DNA from: Amycolatopsis circi
GTDB lineage: Bacteria; Actinomycetota; Actinomycetes; Mycobacteriales; Pseudonocardiaceae
Reading direction: 5' to 3'
DNA length: 48,487 nucleotides
Assembly (NCBI RefSeq): GCF_003385235.1
Contig: NZ_PQIA01000069.1
Span: 1 to 48,487 of the forward strand
A program made the position numbers and the translations under genes. Within the stretch, counting starts at the first letter, position 1. Each line of letters opens with the position of its first letter. Of this stretch, positions 32,059 to 40,744 are shown one piece after another. Under the pieces are notes generated by a model that was given only the letters and a program-made list of their open reading frames with translations, did not search any database and was not told where the DNA came from.

Positions 32059-33065
32059 CCGAACTGCGCTGGGGCCTGCTGGCCACCGGGACCATCGCCG
32101 CCGAATTCGCCGCGGGCGTCGAGCAAAGCCGCCACGGCGTGCTGGCCGCGGTGGCCTCGCGCACCGCCGAGCGAGCACGAGATTTCGCGACCAGGTACGA
32201 AATCCCGAAGGCGTACGGCAGCTACGAGGAACTCCTCGCCGACCCTGATGTCGACGCCGTCTACGTCGCGACTCCCCACGCGCAGCACGAGGAGTGGGCG
32301 ATCCGCGCCATCGAAGCGGGCAAGCACGTGCTGTGCGAGAAGCCGCTCACGCTCACCGCGGCTGACGCGGAGAAGGTCATCGAAGCCGCACGGAACAACG
32401 ACGTTTTCCTCATGGAAGCGTTCATGTACCGGCTGCATCCGCAGACCCGACGCCTGATCGAGCTGATCGAATCCGGTGCGATCGGCGAAGTCCGCGCGGT
32501 GGACGTCACGTTCAGCTTCGATTCCGACGAGAACGACGCGGCCCGCCTCGGCGACCCCGCGCTCGGCGGCGGCGGAATCCTCGACGTCGGCTGCTACTGC
32601 ACCTCGCTGGCCAGGCTGGTTTCGCAGGCCGCGACCGGAATTCCGGCCGTGGAGCCGACGCGCGTCACCGGCATGGCGCGGCTCACCGAAAGCGGCGTCG
32701 ACGAGTTCGCGATGGGTCTGCTGCGACTGCCCGGCGACATCATCGCCCAGCTGTCCTGCGGCTACCTGCTCACGCAGGACGACCACATCCGGATCTACGG
32801 CACCACCGGCCAGCTGTACGTGCCGAAGCCCGCGTGGATCCACGAACTGCGCACGCCGGGCGTGTCGACGATCGTGCTGACCCCGTCGGACGGCGAGCCG
32901 GAAGTCATCGAAATCGAGGCCACGCAAGGGGTTTATGCCCGGGAAGCGGATTACGTCGCCGCCCACGTCGCGGACCGGCAAGGCCCGGAACTGACCTGGG
33001 CGGAAACGCTCGCCAACATGCGCACCCTCGACCGCTGGCGCACGGCCGTCGGATACGGGCGATGA
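32055..33065 (+). CDS. Gfo/Idh/MocA-family oxidoreductase within the cob operon
   Basis: A 336-residue NAD(P)-dependent oxidoreductase. The N-terminal Rossmann fold is RWGLLATGTIAAEFAAGVEQ, with the usual glycine motif altered to 'GLLATG', as is common in the dihydrodiol-dehydrogenase-like subgroup. Next come YVATPHAQHEEWA and the catalytic lysine motif CEKPLTLT, and then the C-terminal alpha/beta domain with FMYRLHPQTRRL and GGGGILDVGCYC. It is embedded between cobM and cobK with 4-bp overlaps on both sides (GTGA and GATGA), so it is made in step with those enzymes. No known step of cobalamin synthesis uses this family; a sugar or diol dehydrogenase role is equally possible. Confidence 0.93.
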   Translation: MTELRWGLLATGTIAAEFAAGVEQSRHGVLAAVASRTAERARDFATRYEIPKAYGSYEELLADPDVDAVYVATPHAQHEEWAIRAIEAGKHVLCEKPLTLTAADAEKVIEAARNNDVFLMEAFMYRLHPQTRRLIELIESGAIGEVRAVDVTFSFDSDENDAARLGDPALGGGGILDVGCYCTSLARLVSQAATGIPAVEPTRVTGMARLTESGVDEFAMGLLRLPGDIIAQLSCGYLLTQDDHIRIYGTTGQLYVPKPAWIHELRTPGVSTIVLTPSDGEPEVIEIEATQGVYAREADYVAAHVADRQGPELTWAETLANMRTLDRWRTAVGYGR

Positions 33066-33790
33066 CCGTCCTGATCCTGGGCGGCACCGCGGAAGCCCGC
33101 GACCTCGCCGCCCAACTGGACGAACGCGCCGTCCCAGTGGTCTCATCGCTGGCCGGACGCGTCACGCGACCGCGCCTGCCGGTCGGCGAAGTGCGGATCG
33201 GCGGCTTCGGCGGCGTCGAAGGCCTCACTGCCTGGCTGCGTGAAAACGGTGTGCGGGCGGTGGTCGACGCCACCCATCCCTTCGCGGAACGCATCGGCGC
33301 CAACGCTTTCCACGCCACCCAAGCTGCGGGAGTTCCCCTCCTGCGGCTCGCCCGCCCGGGCTGGCAGCCGACCGACGGCGACCGCTGGCATTGGGCCGCC
33401 GACCTCGAAGAGGCCGCCGCACTCCTGCCCGGCCTCGGCACCCGCGTGTTCCTCACCAGCGGCCGTCAGGGCTTGGCCGCGTTCGCCGACCTCGACCCGC
33501 TGTGGTTCCTGATCCGCTGCGTCGACCCGCCCGGCCAGCCGCTGCCGCGCCGGCACGAAGTGGTGCTCGACCGCGGCCCGTACCGCCTCGACGGCGAGCG
33601 CGCGCTGATGACCGAGCACGACATCGACGTGCTGGTCACCAAGGACAGCGGCGGCGCGATGACCGCCGCGAAGCTGACCGCCGCGCGGGAACTGGGCCTG
33701 CCGGTGGTCGTCGTGCGCCGTCCGCCCCGACCGTCCACTACGGAAACCGCGGACGTAGCCGCCGCTGTCGAATGGGTGCTCAACCAATGA
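33062..33790 (+). CDS. cobK: Precorrin-6A reductase
   Basis: A 242-residue NADPH-dependent reductase of the corrin ring. Family blocks: TVLILGGTAEARDLAAQL at the N-terminus, VDATHPFAERIGANA in the middle, RVFLTSGRQGLAAF, and LVTKDSGGAMTAAKLTAARE near the C-terminus. Overlaps its neighbours by 4 bp on both sides. A stretch of this gene (33311-33414) has a diverged second copy near the right end of the window (48344-48447). Confidence 0.96.
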   Translation: MTVLILGGTAEARDLAAQLDERAVPVVSSLAGRVTRPRLPVGEVRIGGFGGVEGLTAWLRENGVRAVVDATHPFAERIGANAFHATQAAGVPLLRLARPGWQPTDGDRWHWAADLEEAAALLPGLGTRVFLTSGRQGLAAFADLDPLWFLIRCVDPPGQPLPRRHEVVLDRGPYRLDGERALMTEHDIDVLVTKDSGGAMTAAKLTAARELGLPVVVVRRPPRPSTTETADVAAAVEWVLNQ

Positions 33791-34446
33791 ACGAGTTGTT
33801 TTACGACGTCCTGCATCGCCGCCGCGACGTCCGCGCCGAGTTCACCGGCGAGCCGGTCGACGACGCCGTCCTCACCCGGGTGCTCGAAGCCGCGCACGCC
33901 GCGCCGAGCGTCGGGATGAGCCAGCCGTGGGACTTCGTGCTGGTCCGCGACCCCGCCACCCGCGAGGAATTCGCCCGCCACGTGCACGAGGAACGCGACG
34001 TGTTCGCCGCGTCCCTGGACGGCGAGCGCGCGGACACCTTCGCCAAGATCAAGGTCGAGGGCATCCGCGAATCGAGCCTCGGCATCGTCGTCACCTACGA
34101 CGAGCAGCGCGGCGCCCCGGCCGTGCTCGGCAGGCACGCGATCGCCGACGCCGGGCTGTACTCGGTGTGCCTGGCGATCCAGAACCTGTGGCTCGCCGCG
34201 ACCGCGGAAGGCCTCGGCGTCGGGTGGGTGAGTTTCTACCGCGAACCCGCGCTCGCGGAACTGCTCGGCATTCCCCCCGGAATCCGGCCGGTGGCCTGGC
34301 TTTGTGTAGGACCGGTAACGAATATGGCCGAGGTTCCCGACCTCGAACGGCACGGGTGGCGCAGCCGCGCGCCGCTGGCCAGCGCGTTACACCACGAGCG
34401 GTTCACGCCGCGCGACGAGGGGCCCGCGCAAGAGCGTCAACCATGA
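33787..34446 (+). CDS. bluB: 5,6-dimethylbenzimidazole synthase
   Basis: A 219-residue nitroreductase-fold flavin destructase that fragments reduced FMN to make the lower ligand of B12 aerobically. Visible blocks: FYDVLHRRRDVRAEF, AAPSVGMSQPWDFVLV, ESSLGIVVTYDE, NLWLAATAEGLGVGWVSFYR and LGIPPGIRPVAWLCVGPV, all typical of BluB rather than general nitroreductases. ATGA overlap with cobK. Product feeds CobT encoded at 21018. Ends 18 bp before the emb gene. Confidence 0.95.
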   Translation: MNELFYDVLHRRRDVRAEFTGEPVDDAVLTRVLEAAHAAPSVGMSQPWDFVLVRDPATREEFARHVHEERDVFAASLDGERADTFAKIKVEGIRESSLGIVVTYDEQRGAPAVLGRHAIADAGLYSVCLAIQNLWLAATAEGLGVGWVSFYREPALAELLGIPPGIRPVAWLCVGPVTNMAEVPDLERHGWRSRAPLASALHHERFTPRDEGPAQERQP

Positions 34447-34464
34447 CCCAATAGATTTCCTCTA

Positions 34465-37400
34465 ATGCGTCCGATTGCCGTAGTGCTGGGGTTGCTTTCG
34501 GCGCTGTGCGCCCTGGCCTATCCCTTCCTGCCGGTAGTGCAGGACACCGCGGAAGTCGTCTGGCCCACCGCCTCCGACACGCGTTCCGTCAACGCGCCCT
34601 TGACCGGGTACTGGGCACAGAACCTGAAGGCCGAACTGCCCTGCGACACGATCCGGTCGCTCGACGCGCGCACGAACGGCCCCGCGCTGCTGTTCTCGAC
34701 CGTCCCGGACGGGCGCACCGGCAAGCACGCGGCCAACGGCGTCGGCCTGCAGCTGCGCGTCGACAACGGCGTGCTGCTCGCGTCCAGCCAGGGCCAGCAG
34801 ATCTCGCAGCAGCCGCTCCCGCAGACCGGCTGCGCGGTCACGCTCGACTCGGACGCGACCCAGATGACGCTCTCGGTCGGCAAGACCCCGATCTTCCACA
34901 CCACCGGCGACGTCCGGCCGCGGGTGCTCGGCATCTACTCGTCCATCACCTCCGCGCGCGACCCGATCGCCGGGCTGCACGTGTCGGTCGTCCCGGACAC
35001 CCGCTACCAGACCTCGCCGACCGCGCTGAAGATCGTCGTCGGCATCCTCGCCGCGCTGTCGTTCCTCGGCTGCCTGATCGCGGTCTGGCGGATGGACTCC
35101 GGGTTCGCCCGCCGCGCGCCGCGCTGGGCCCCGGTCGGCTGGTGGCGGCTCACCGGCCGCGACGCGACCGTGTTCGGCGTGCTCGGCGCGTGGGTCTTCA
35201 TCGGGCCGGTGACCTCGGACGACGGCTACATCCTCACCATGGCCCGGGTCACCGAGGCCACCGGGTACCTGACGAACTACCACCGCTGGTTCGGCGTCGC
35301 GGAGGCCCCGTTCGGCTGGTTCTACCACCTGTACGAGCTGATGACGCACGTCAGCACGGTGCCGCCGTGGATCCGGCTGCCCTCGTACCTGCTCGGCGTG
35401 ATCAGCTGGCTGCTGATCAGCCGCGAGGTGATGCCGCGGCTCGGCACGCAGGTCCGGCGCAGCCGCGCGGCGGGCTGGGCCGCCGCGGCGGTGTTCCTGG
35501 TCTGGTGGATGCCCTACAACAACGGCGTCCGGCCGGAACCAGTCGCCGCGCTCGGGTCGCTGCTGGCGATCTGCGCGGTCGAACGCGCGCTGGTCACCCG
35601 CCGGCTGCTGCCGCTGTGCCTCGGCCTGACCGCGGCCGCGTTCACCCTCGCCGCGACGCCGACCGGGCTGATCGCGGTGGCCCCGTTCCTGGTCGCCGGG
35701 AAACCGCTGTTCAAGCTGGTCCGGCAGCGGTCGACGAGCGGCTGGCTGCCGATGCTCGCGCCGATCCTCGCGTCCGGCTTCCTGGTGCTCGTGGTGATGT
35801 TCGCCGACCAGACGTTCGCGACGGTCGAGGAGGCCACCCGGATCCGCACCGCGGTCGGCCCGAACCTGTCGTGGTTCCAGGAACTCGCGCGGTACCAGCT
35901 GCTGTTCGAGAACCTGCCGGACGGCTCCGCGCCGCGCCGGTTCCCGGTGCTGCTCGTGCTGCTGTGCACGGTCACCTGCCTGGTGGTGCTGCTGCGCCGC
36001 GGCCGGATCCCCGGTGCGGCGCTGGGGCCGAGTCGGCGGCTGATCGGCACCACGGCGTTGTTCTTCCTGCTGCTCGCGCTGACCCCGACGAAATGGACGC
36101 ACCACTTCGGCGCGTTCGCCGCGGTCGGCGCGTCGATGGCGGCGCTCACCGCATTGGCGACCAGTTCCACCGTGCTGCGCTCCAACCGCAACCGCGCGGC
36201 GTTCCTGGCGGTGCTGCTGGTAGTCGGCGCGCTCGCCGCGACCGGGCCGAACGCGTACTGGTTCGTCTCGAAGATCGGCGTGCCGTGGACGAACGGGGCG
36301 CCCTCGATCGGCGGCGTCTCGCTGTCGACCATCCTGCTCGGGGCCGCCGCGGTCGCCGGGATCTACGCGTTCGTGGAGAACATCCGGGCGCACCGGCCGG
36401 GACCGGCGCCGCAGGAAGGCCGGAGCCGGTCGCTGCGGCTCGGTTCGCTGTCGCTGGTCGTGGTCTGCGGCCTGGTCGCGGCGGGCGAGATCTACACGAT
36501 GGGCGCGGCGATCTACTTCCAGCGCGACAGCTACAGCCTCGGCGCGGCCAACATCGGGCACCTGTTCGGCAAGAGCTGCAACCTGTCCGACCACGTGATG
36601 GTCGAGCGCGACGCGGCGAAGAGCATCCTGCGCCCGCAGCCCGACCAGCGGACCGTGCCGGAGAAGCCGGTGACGCAGAACCCGCCGAACCCGCTGCCGA
36701 GCCCGGACCAGGACAACGGCCGCGTCCAGACCGGCTTCCACACCAGCCCGGTCGACGACAAGGACCCGCTGGCCGAGCCGCCGCACGGGTTCAAGCAGGA
36801 CCAGGTGCCGATGTGGAGCAGCTACCTCGACACCCAGACCCGCGCCGGACGGCTGCGCAGCGACTGGTACGCGCTCACCGACCGGACCGAGAACGGCCAG
36901 ATCGTGGTCGCCACCGCGAGCCAGCCCCGGCGGCCCACGTCGGTGAGCCTGGAGTACGGCGTCAACACTCCGGAAGGCGTGCGCGTGCTGCGCGGCCAGT
37001 TCGCGCTCCCGCCCGGCGCGGGCACCGGCGGCTGGAACGACACCCGGATCAACCTGCGCGACCTGCCGCCGCAAACCACGTCGGTGCGGATCGTCATGGT
37101 GGACAACGACCTCACCGAGGACGGCTGGATCGCCGCGTCCGCGCCGCGCGTGCCGACCTTCACCACGCTCACCGACAAGCTCGCGGGCAAATCGGTGTAC
37201 ATCGACTGGCCCGCGTCGTTCGTGTACCCGTGCGCGAACCCGGTCACCTCGCACGACGGCATCTCCGCGATGCCGGACTACCGGATCACCGCCGGCCAGC
37301 TCGCCGACGAGGCGAAATGGGCGTCCAGCACCAACGGCGGCCCGAACGGCTGGCTGGAGGAGATCGCGGACGAGCCGGAGGTGCCGAGCTATCTGAACGG

Positions 37401-37554
37401 GCAGCCGTACCAGTCGTGGGGACAGCTGCTGCAGATCGAGCCGTATACGACCGGGGTGGCGCCGACGGTGCGGCACGGGGAGAAGACGGTGTGGGGCTGG
37501 TGGTCGCCTGGGCCCGGGCCTTCGCAGCCCAACGGCAAGGACCCGACGCGCTAA
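34465..37554 (+). CDS. Emb-family arabinosyltransferase (GT-C)
   Basis: A 1029-residue polytopic membrane glycosyltransferase like EmbA/B/C of mycobacteria, which build the arabinan of arabinogalactan or lipoarabinomannan from decaprenyl-phosphoarabinose. A hydrophobic first helix is followed by an extracytoplasmic domain, then the GT-C acidic motif TSDDGYILTMARVTEATGYL in the first large loop. About 12 further hydrophobic segments lead to a C-terminal carbohydrate-binding-like domain rich in W and G (NDTRINLRDLPP, DDGYI-type acidic clusters absent there). ATG 34465 lies 18 bp after bluB without a good ribosome binding site, so translational coupling or a separate promoter is possible. An odd partner for B12 genes; whether it is EmbA-, B- or C-like needs comparison. 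Confidence 0.92.
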   Translation: MRPIAVVLGLLSALCALAYPFLPVVQDTAEVVWPTASDTRSVNAPLTGYWAQNLKAELPCDTIRSLDARTNGPALLFSTVPDGRTGKHAANGVGLQLRVDNGVLLASSQGQQISQQPLPQTGCAVTLDSDATQMTLSVGKTPIFHTTGDVRPRVLGIYSSITSARDPIAGLHVSVVPDTRYQTSPTALKIVVGILAALSFLGCLIAVWRMDSGFARRAPRWAPVGWWRLTGRDATVFGVLGAWVFIGPVTSDDGYILTMARVTEATGYLTNYHRWFGVAEAPFGWFYHLYELMTHVSTVPPWIRLPSYLLGVISWLLISREVMPRLGTQVRRSRAAGWAAAAVFLVWWMPYNNGVRPEPVAALGSLLAICAVERALVTRRLLPLCLGLTAAAFTLAATPTGLIAVAPFLVAGKPLFKLVRQRSTSGWLPMLAPILASGFLVLVVMFADQTFATVEEATRIRTAVGPNLSWFQELARYQLLFENLPDGSAPRRFPVLLVLLCTVTCLVVLLRRGRIPGAALGPSRRLIGTTALFFLLLALTPTKWTHHFGAFAAVGASMAALTALATSSTVLRSNRNRAAFLAVLLVVGALAATGPNAYWFVSKIGVPWTNGAPSIGGVSLSTILLGAAAVAGIYAFVENIRAHRPGPAPQEGRSRSLRLGSLSLVVVCGLVAAGEIYTMGAAIYFQRDSYSLGAANIGHLFGKSCNLSDHVMVERDAAKSILRPQPDQRTVPEKPVTQNPPNPLPSPDQDNGRVQTGFHTSPVDDKDPLAEPPHGFKQDQVPMWSSYLDTQTRAGRLRSDWYALTDRTENGQIVVATASQPRRPTSVSLEYGVNTPEGVRVLRGQFALPPGAGTGGWNDTRINLRDLPPQTTSVRIVMVDNDLTEDGWIAASAPRVPTFTTLTDKLAGKSVYIDWPASFVYPCANPVTSHDGISAMPDYRITAGQLADEAKWASSTNGGPNGWLEEIADEPEVPSYLNGQPYQSWGQLLQIEPYTTGVAPTVRHGEKTVWGWWSPGPGPSQPNGKDPTR

Positions 37555-37558
37555 GGCC

Positions 37559-37602
37559 TCGTGAGTGGCAATCGCGGTTCTAACCGGGATTGCCACTCAC
37601 GA
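37559..37602. repeat. Second-family extragenic palindrome, copy 1
   Basis: The arms TCGTGAGTGGCAAT and ATTGCCACTCACGA flank a centre containing CGGTTCTAACCG. A closely similar element is at 43964-44009. It starts 5 bp after the emb stop and lies between the convergent emb and membrane-protein genes, so it could terminate transcription in both directions. Confidence 0.85.
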
Positions 37603-37639
37603 CGGCCCCCGTTGTGCGGATTCGCTACGACCAGCGCGT

Positions 37640-38143
37640 TTATCGACGTGTTCCGCCGTTCCCTTGGTCATACGCCGGGCTTTTATCTCCACAGTGGACA
37701 GTCCGGTGACGCACCACGAGACTCGCCGCGAGCCGGTTGACACCGAACGAGACGAGGATCAGGCCCGTCGCGTCGAGCAGGTGCGCGCCGAGGACACCGG
37801 CCAGCGCGAACGACCCGATGCGGATCGCGAGAAAGACCGCCCACAGCCCGATTCCCGCGCCGGTGAGCCGGTACTGCAGCCCGTCGGCCTGCCGGAACCG
37901 CGTCACGTAGCCCATCGCGGTGCCGGTGCCCGCGACCAGGACGAGTTCGCCGACCAGCAGCCAGTCCGCCGGCTGGAGCCCGCCGCCCAGCTCGAATCCG
38001 AGGCAGACCAGTCCGATCACGATCAGGAGGATCGGCATCAGCAGCATCCGCCGGGGTTCGGCGGAGCGCCACTGGAACTGCCGCACGATCAGGATCCCGA
38101 CCGCGACCGCGATCAGCACGTCGTCGACCATCGCCAACTCCAT
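37640..38143 (-). CDS. Small integral membrane protein, MarR-linked
   Basis: A 167-residue protein with about five hydrophobic helices: DVLIAVAVGILIVRQF, LLMPILLIVIGLVCLGFELG, WLLVGELVLVAGTGTAMGY, GIGLWAVFLAIRIGSFALAG and ILVSFGVNRLAASLVV. It resembles DUF1453/CcdC-like membrane proteins, but I cannot assign it firmly. The ATG at 38143 is preceded by GGAAG; a GTG one codon earlier is the alternative. Divergent from the MarR gene; an operator palindrome (38142-38153) overlaps its start codon, so MarR binding should block its translation-start region or promoter. Confidence 0.8.
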   Translation of the reverse strand: MELAMVDDVLIAVAVGILIVRQFQWRSAEPRRMLLMPILLIVIGLVCLGFELGGGLQPADWLLVGELVLVAGTGTAMGYVTRFRQADGLQYRLTGAGIGLWAVFLAIRIGSFALAGVLGAHLLDATGLILVSFGVNRLAASLVVRHRTVHCGDKSPAYDQGNGGTRR

Positions 38144-38179
38144 CACTAGTGATACTTCCTCGAATGTATCACCAGTGAT
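38142..38179. promoter_or_regulatory. Two palindromic MarR-type operators
   Basis: ATCACTAGTGAT at 38142-38153 is a perfect palindrome, and ATCACCAGTGAT at 38168-38179 differs at one central base. Their centres are 26 bp apart, in the gap between the divergent marR-family and membrane genes. Position, sequence and pairing fit autoregulated MarR binding sites repressing both promoters. The -10/-35 boxes are not clear by eye. Confidence 0.75.
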
Positions 38180-38190
38180 TGAATAGGGCC

Positions 38191-38619
38191 ATGCGCGCCG
38201 CCGACCTGCACCGACTCGCCCGCACCCTGCGCGAGATCGCCCTGACCAGCACCGGAAACACCGGCGCGGATCAGGTCAACGCGGGAGAACTGGCGGTGGT
38301 CGAAGACGTCTCGCGCCACCCGGGCGCGACGATCAGCGACGTAACCCGCCGGACCGGGCTGGCGCAGAGCCTCGTCTCCCGGATCACGCACCAGATGGCG
38401 GATGCGGGCGTCATGCGCGTGCGGCCCGACGAGAAAGACCGGCGCAAATCGCGGCTGGAGATCGAACCGTCCGCACGCGCGATGTTCGGCACCCGCGCCG
38501 ACGGTTCGATCTCCTCAGCCCTCGCCGCGCACGCACCGAACCTCAATGCCGCGCAACGGAAAGAACTCACCCACCACCTAGCCGAGGCGGAACGGCTGCT
38601 GCGAGAAGGTCAGGAGTAA
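38191..38619 (+). CDS. MarR-family transcriptional regulator
   Basis: A 142-residue protein with the MarR winged-helix arrangement: an N-terminal dimerisation helix (RAADLHRLARTLREIAL), then VNAGELAVVEDVSRHPGATI, recognition helix TGLAQSLVSRITHQMADAG, the DR wing (VRPDEKDRRKSRLEIEP) and a C-terminal helix (RKELTHHLAEAERLLREG). ATG 38191 chosen over an upstream TTG at 38179 that would fall in the operator. Probably represses itself and the divergent membrane protein. Its 3' end overlaps cobIJ on the other strand by 10 bp. Confidence 0.9.
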   Translation: MRAADLHRLARTLREIALTSTGNTGADQVNAGELAVVEDVSRHPGATISDVTRRTGLAQSLVSRITHQMADAGVMRVRPDEKDRRKSRLEIEPSARAMFGTRADGSISSALAAHAPNLNAAQRKELTHHLAEAERLLREGQE

Positions 38620-40124
38620 CTCCGCGGCGTCCACACGATCGACCGCCCGTCCGGCCCTTCCTCCACCACCGTGCGCGACGAGCCCACGATCAGCAGGCAC
38701 CGCATGTCCACTGTAGACGGATCAAGCTCGCCCAGCGTAGTAACTCGAACGTCTTCCTCCGGCCCGCCGACGTCGCGCGCGACCACCACCGGCGTCCCCG
38801 GATCCCGGTGCCGCAGCAGGACTTCCCGCGCGTTCTCCAGCTGCGTCACGCGAGTCCGCGAAGCCGGGTTGTACAGCGCCAGCACCAAATCCGCCGCCCC
38901 AGCCGCGTCCAGCCGACGTTCGATGATCTCCCACGGCTTCAACCGGTCCGAAAGGGACAGCACGCAATAGTCGTGCCCCAACGGCGCACCGACCCGCGAC
39001 GCGGCCGCCTGCGCAGCCGTCACCCCGGGGACGATCCGCACTCGCGCGCCAGCACCGTTCCCGGCCGAAACCTGTTCCAGCACCGCCGAAGCCATCGCGA
39101 ACACGCCCGGATCCCCGGACGACACCACGGCCACCCGCGCACCGGTCGCGGCCAGCTGCAACGCCTCGACCGCCCGGTCCGCCTCGACCCGGTTCCCCGA
39201 CGCGTGCCGCTGCTGCCCCGCCCGCTGCGGAACCCGCGCGACGTATGGCCCATAGCCGACAATGTGGTCCGCCGCGGCCAGTTCCGCCGACGCTTCCGGC
39301 GTCAGCCACTCCGGCCCCGCCGGACCGAGCCCGACGACAACCACCTCGCCGCCTTCCGCGGGCGCCGACGCGGCCGACACGGCAGGCTCACCGTCCACAC
39401 GCGACTTGTAAGCCGGACTTGGCAGCAACGCCAAGGAGAAATACGGCACCGACTCCGGATCGACGTCCGCGAACGGCTCCACCCGCTGCTGTCCCCAAGT
39501 AGCCCGCTCGACGTACCAAGCGTCGTCGAGCTTGCCCGCCTCCGCGAGCGCTTCCCGGACAGAACCGAAGGTACGGCCCAATTTCAGCACCGCCGCCGCT
39601 TCGGTGTCCGCCAGCCGCCGCGCCAATTCGGGCGCTGGCAACGTTCCCGGCAACACGGTGAGCACTTCGTCGCGCTGCACCAACGGACGGCCGAGCACCG
39701 ACGACGCCGCGCTCACCGACGTCACGCCCGGCACCACCTCGGCCTCGAACCGTCCGGCGAGCCGCTCGTGCATGTACATGTAGGAGCCGTAGAAGAACGG
39801 ATCGCCCTCGCACAACAGCACGACGTCGCGTCCGGCGTCGAGGTGCTCAGCGAGTTTTTTCGCGCTCAGCTCGTAGAAATCGGCGATCGCGCCCTCGTAA
39901 CCGCCGGGATGGTCGGTCGTCTCGGTGGTCACCGGGTAGACCAGCCGTTCTTCCAGCTGGCCCTCGCGCAGATACGGCTCAGCCACCGACCGCGCGATGC
40001 TCCGCCCGTGCCGCGCGCTGTGGTAGGCGATGACGTCCGCCTCGCCGATCAGCCGCGCCGCCTTGACCGTCATCAATTCCGGATCGCCGGGACCAAGCCC
40101 GACGCCGTACAACCGCCCCGTCAT
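38610..40124 (-). CDS. cobIJ: Fused precorrin-2 C20-methyltransferase / precorrin-3B C17-methyltransferase
   Basis: A 504-residue two-domain enzyme. The first tetrapyrrole methylase domain (1 to about 245) is CobI-like: RLYGVGLGPGDPELMTVKAA, VVLLCEGDPFFYGSYMYM and VVPGVTSVSAASSVLGRP. The second (about 258 to 504) is CobJ-like: VVVVGLGPAGPEWLTPEASA, VVSSGDPGVFAMASAVLE and LVLALYNPASRTRVTQLENA. Such fusions are known in actinobacteria. Its start overlaps the cobH stop by 4 bp. Last gene of the cobG-cobH-cobIJ unit. Confidence 0.96.
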   Translation of the reverse strand: MTGRLYGVGLGPGDPELMTVKAARLIGEADVIAYHSARHGRSIARSVAEPYLREGQLEERLVYPVTTETTDHPGGYEGAIADFYELSAKKLAEHLDAGRDVVLLCEGDPFFYGSYMYMHERLAGRFEAEVVPGVTSVSAASSVLGRPLVQRDEVLTVLPGTLPAPELARRLADTEAAAVLKLGRTFGSVREALAEAGKLDDAWYVERATWGQQRVEPFADVDPESVPYFSLALLPSPAYKSRVDGEPAVSAASAPAEGGEVVVVGLGPAGPEWLTPEASAELAAADHIVGYGPYVARVPQRAGQQRHASGNRVEADRAVEALQLAATGARVAVVSSGDPGVFAMASAVLEQVSAGNGAGARVRIVPGVTAAQAAASRVGAPLGHDYCVLSLSDRLKPWEIIERRLDAAGAADLVLALYNPASRTRVTQLENAREVLLRHRDPGTPVVVARDVGGPEEDVRVTTLGELDPSTVDMRCLLIVGSSRTVVEEGPDGRSIVWTPRSYS

Positions 40125-40744
40125 TCGACCGTGCTCGCAATCGCATTCACAGCGCCGACGGCCATCGCACTGCCGCCACGACGGCCGTGCACGACGAGAT
40201 ACGGCGCGGGCGCTTGCTTCGCCAGTTCCACTTTGGACTCAGCCGCGCCGACGAACCCGACCGGCACACCAATGATCGCGGCCGGCGCTCCGACGCCCTC
40301 GTCCAGCAGCTCCAGCAACCGGAACAACGCAGTCGGCGCATTGCCGATAGCCACCACGGAACCGGGCAGCCGGTCGCGCCACAGTTCCAGCGCGGCCGCC
40401 GACCGCGTGGTGCCCAGCCGTTCGGCCAGGCCGGGCACGCTCGGGTCGTCCAGAGTGCACACGACGTCGTTCGCGGCGGGCAGCCGTTTGCGCGTGATGC
40501 CGCTGGCGATCATCTTCGCGTCGCACAGGATCGGCGCGCCCGCCTCCAGCGCGGCGCGGCCCGCCTCGACCACGTCGAGCGAGTAGCGGAGGTCGTCGAC
40601 CAGGTCGACCATGCCGCAGGAGTGGATCATCCGGACCGCGACGCCCGCGACGTCGTCGGGCAGGATCGCCAGGTCCGCCTCTTCGCGGATCGTGGCGAAC
40701 GAGTGCCGGTAGATCTCGGCCCCGTCCCGCAGGTAGTCGATCAC
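40121..40744 (-). CDS. cobH: Precorrin-8X methylmutase
   Basis: A 207-residue enzyme moving the C11 methyl group to C12 to form hydrogenobyrinic acid. The likely general acid is H41 in VRMIHSCGMVDL, followed by ILCDAKMIASGITRKRL, VVAIGNAPTALFRLLELL and GVPVGFVGAAESKVEL, the characteristic CobH blocks. GTG 40744 overlaps the cobG stop (40741), giving a 4-bp GTGA-type junction. Normal length. Confidence 0.96.
   Translation of the reverse strand: MIDYLRDGAEIYRHSFATIREEADLAILPDDVAGVAVRMIHSCGMVDLVDDLRYSLDVVEAGRAALEAGAPILCDAKMIASGITRKRLPAANDVVCTLDDPSVPGLAERLGTTRSAAALELWRDRLPGSVVAIGNAPTALFRLLELLDEGVGAPAAIIGVPVGFVGAAESKVELAKQAPAPYLVVHGRRGGSAMAVGAVNAIASTVE

Noticed and set aside
34462..37596. A >1000-residue open frame opposite the emb gene, starting in a palindrome
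   Set aside because: Its start lies in the palindromic repeat, its product is low-complexity Arg/Ala/Gly, and it is fully covered by a clear glycosyltransferase on the + strand.
38610..40124. Splitting cobIJ into two genes
   Set aside because: A single uninterrupted frame covers both methylase domains, with no stop or ribosome binding site at the junction; fused CobIJ is known in actinobacteria.
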